DNA of 56,834 bases from Priapulus caudatus (Eukaryota; Priapulida; Priapulimorpha; Priapulimorphida; Priapulidae), in NCBI RefSeq assembly GCF_000485595.1, contig NW_014578280.1, forward strand, positions 117,262 to 174,095. The letters run 5' to 3'. This document shows positions 54,781 through 56,834 of the stretch, piece by piece (within the stretch, counting starts at the first letter, position 1; every line of letters starts with the position of its first letter). The translations under genes were made by a program, and so were the position numbers. The notes beneath the pieces were generated by a model. That model did no database searches. It worked only from the letters and a program-made list of their open reading frames with translations, and was not told the origin of the DNA.

Positions 54781-56834
54781 GGCGTTTGGCGTGTGCCTTG
54801 CCTCACGGGTGAGAGAACAGGCGCGTCTGTTAATTTGGTAGTAGGCACTAGTCGTATTGTCCCGTCGTTTGTGGGCGTGAGTAAATAATACAGTACTATT
54901 AGTAGTCAATATTAGAACAGGTTGAGTTTAATATTCCTAGGCTAGAGTAACGGGTATTGAGAAGTATTAACTCTGCGGGCATGGCTGCACCGAGAGGAGA
55001 GGCCGCCGCGTCACTGTAGCCTTTTGCCGGCTGCGTTCATAATTCATTCTATTTTTAACCTCTGTGCTTACGCCCGTGGTGTGGCACTCGTTATTCAACG
55101 TAACGTATAAGCCGGCAGGCAGGGTGGGGTTCGCCGTTGTAGTGTCTGAGTGGTACTATGTGCGCCCTCGTCTCGCATGCGTTGACTAACTCTACGACAC
55201 ACCGAAGCCGCGAACACGGCAGAACAGGTTATTCGGAGGGAGCGCCGTAGCTTCAAGAGCGCTCGCGTGGCTAGCGGGTCCGGGGGCCGACGATCACGGC
55301 CAATACAACGTTCTCGGACACAACTGGTGCCAGTAATATAATAAGGTTGGCTTCTAGCCATTTGTGTGTCGACCGGTGGCGGCCATCTGGTGTCGCCCGC
55401 GGAAGGCAACGAAACGTACAGTATGAAAACTCCGCTGTCTGTGCTGTCGAACGAGGGTAAACAAACTCGCCGGCTGACGACCGCCCGTGCACAGAGTTTA
55501 GTCTTGGGTTGTGAAGTATTTAAAATAAACGCGTTTTTCAAATATGGAATTAAATATTTTACCGCCTTTAGTGGGAGTTTCTCTCAAATGATTAGCCGGA
55601 TAACAAATTGCCGGCGAGAGACGCGTAAAAAAACGCCGTTACCGGCTATTAACAAGAACCTGTAATGTCATCTAACGGTTTTACAAAATGGCGCCAGGAC
55701 ATTTGCTGAAGCATCGTTTCACTTGCCTTCGGTGTGCTCATATATGAGCTGAGAGCCATCGTACTATTCTGTAGTGTTTTCTAGGCGATTCTTTTTCCGT
55801 TTCGGGTTTTCCGTTGCCTCGCTAAACATGGCGGGTAAAGCTGATTGGAACGTTGATATCGCTGTGTGAGAATTAGCAATTTATACCGCGCTGAATTAGA
55901 GATACAATTCTATGTTAGAAGGCAGGACAAACTGTGAGTTAAGAGTTTCATAAATTTCAAAACAAGGCAAGTCAAGGTGGTAATCAGAATAGTTTTATTT
56001 GAGATTATACAGAGTTATTCATCTAGACGATCTGCAGCCGGATATCCCCGCGCGAAGCGCGAACAGCGGCCACCTGTTGGCGGCCATTTGCATACAACTC
56101 GCTGCTTCCGTATTTAGAAACAATTTTCAAACGGTTTTTTCAAATGGGGCCTGTAATCGATCAATTGAGGAGTTTGTGGCAGCTTGCACAGAACTTTCAT
56201 TAATGCAGCGTACGGGCGAGAATAAATCCATGGTCGTAATTGCTTACTTTTTTTGGTTGGCGGGGCGTTAGCTTTTTTTCTTAGAAAAGCGCATTTCGAA
56301 TTTATTTAATTCCACGCCCTGAACTTATTCTCGTATATCGCTACCCATAGATGGCGCGCGACGAGGCTCTCTCAAGTCATTTGCAAAGAATTTTCTTTAG
56401 ACTCGCCCGCGCTGCAGAGTTATGACACGCTACACTAACTATAACTTTAGTGTTATGCGAAAAGAGACTTGCCCGAATTAAACGTCCGCTACCAAGTCTA
56501 TCTGCGAATCGTGACGTCCAGTCTAATTCTCAGGCAGCCATTTTAAGCACGGCATTCTGATGATTTATGCGTGTTTACACTGATAATTGCACGAAGGCGA
56601 TATTCCATGCGTACCAGCCACTGGCATGCAAGATCAAGCCCGCCTGGATCGTTACGGGAGGTGGGAGTGGAGCACAACACTGATGATAAGTTTGTTTAGA
56701 CTGACAATTGCCACTAGCGGCCACATTAAGACTGGTATTACATTCCACACTACGGCTACGCAATACTTGTATTACTACAACGTACACTTACAATAAATTA
56801 CTACTAAGTACTACTACTAGTACTAAGTAGTAGT
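54781..56834. other. Unassigned terminal region
   Basis: No recognised gene. The open frames at 55095-55541 (minus) and 55999-56271 (plus) have no family resemblance. GGCGGCCAT occurs near 55378 and 56078. The window ends in a small palindromic ACTACT/AGTAGT tract (56798-56834). Confidence 0.4.

Overview
The window is from a eukaryotic nuclear genome, most likely a marine invertebrate metazoan. It holds GT-AG introns, Ty3/gypsy, BEL/Pao and hAT elements, a THAP/SWIM/YqaJ-type DNA transposon, many MITE-like repeats, (CA)n/(GA)n microsatellites and TAACCC-type repeats. Nothing bacterial is visible and the species cannot be named. No ordinary single-copy host gene was recognised; almost everything that can be named is a mobile element.

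Layout. (1) 1-1310: copy of a dispersed repeat (R1) with a GA/CT foldback end and a telomere-like end. (2) 1526-4626: short Ty3/gypsy element A, with complete LTRs and a 4-bp target duplication, but most of gag-pol deleted. (3) 5673-30795: a 25.1-kb unit that is one roughly 10.1-kb env-bearing Ty3/gypsy element (element B) split by two nested DNA transposons. One, at 7796-17077 (AT target duplication, THAP/HTH/DDE transposase plus a SAP-SWIM-YqaJ protein), sits at the gag-pol junction. The other, at 22656-28357 (TTA duplication, about 600-bp inverted repeats, unclassified), sits inside env. The first nested transposon carries an internal direct duplication of about 1.8 kb around a second R1 copy. 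(4) 31497-34894: long-inverted-repeat element with a TTAA-type MITE in one arm. (5) 35-41 kb: MITEs, tandem duplications and a LINE reverse transcriptase relic. (6) 41241-46237: GA minisatellite, a 484-bp assembly gap and a rearranged BEL/Pao element, part of it folded back. (7) 46238-47668: truncated hAT transposase. (8) 49404-51603: a multi-exon hAT-derived gene with all visible exons open. (9) 51.8-56.8 kb: tandem repeat, MITE ends, a large foldback and unassigned sequence.

How they fit together. Element B inserted first (LTRs flanked by ATAT) and then received the two DNA transposons. At the env insertion, the reading phase on the two sides is compatible across exactly the TTA-duplicated site. 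The first nested transposon encodes two convergent genes, a nuclease-like accessory protein and a transposase, separated by a CpG-rich minisatellite. Most element genes carry stops or frameshifts. The 449-codon THAP-HTH-DDE transposase (one frameshift) and the 49-51 kb hAT-derived gene are the best preserved.

Caution: several features (R1 copies differing mainly by single-base indels, the direct duplication around R1, the inverted gag copy next to a gap and an N) look as much like assembly or polishing problems as like biology.
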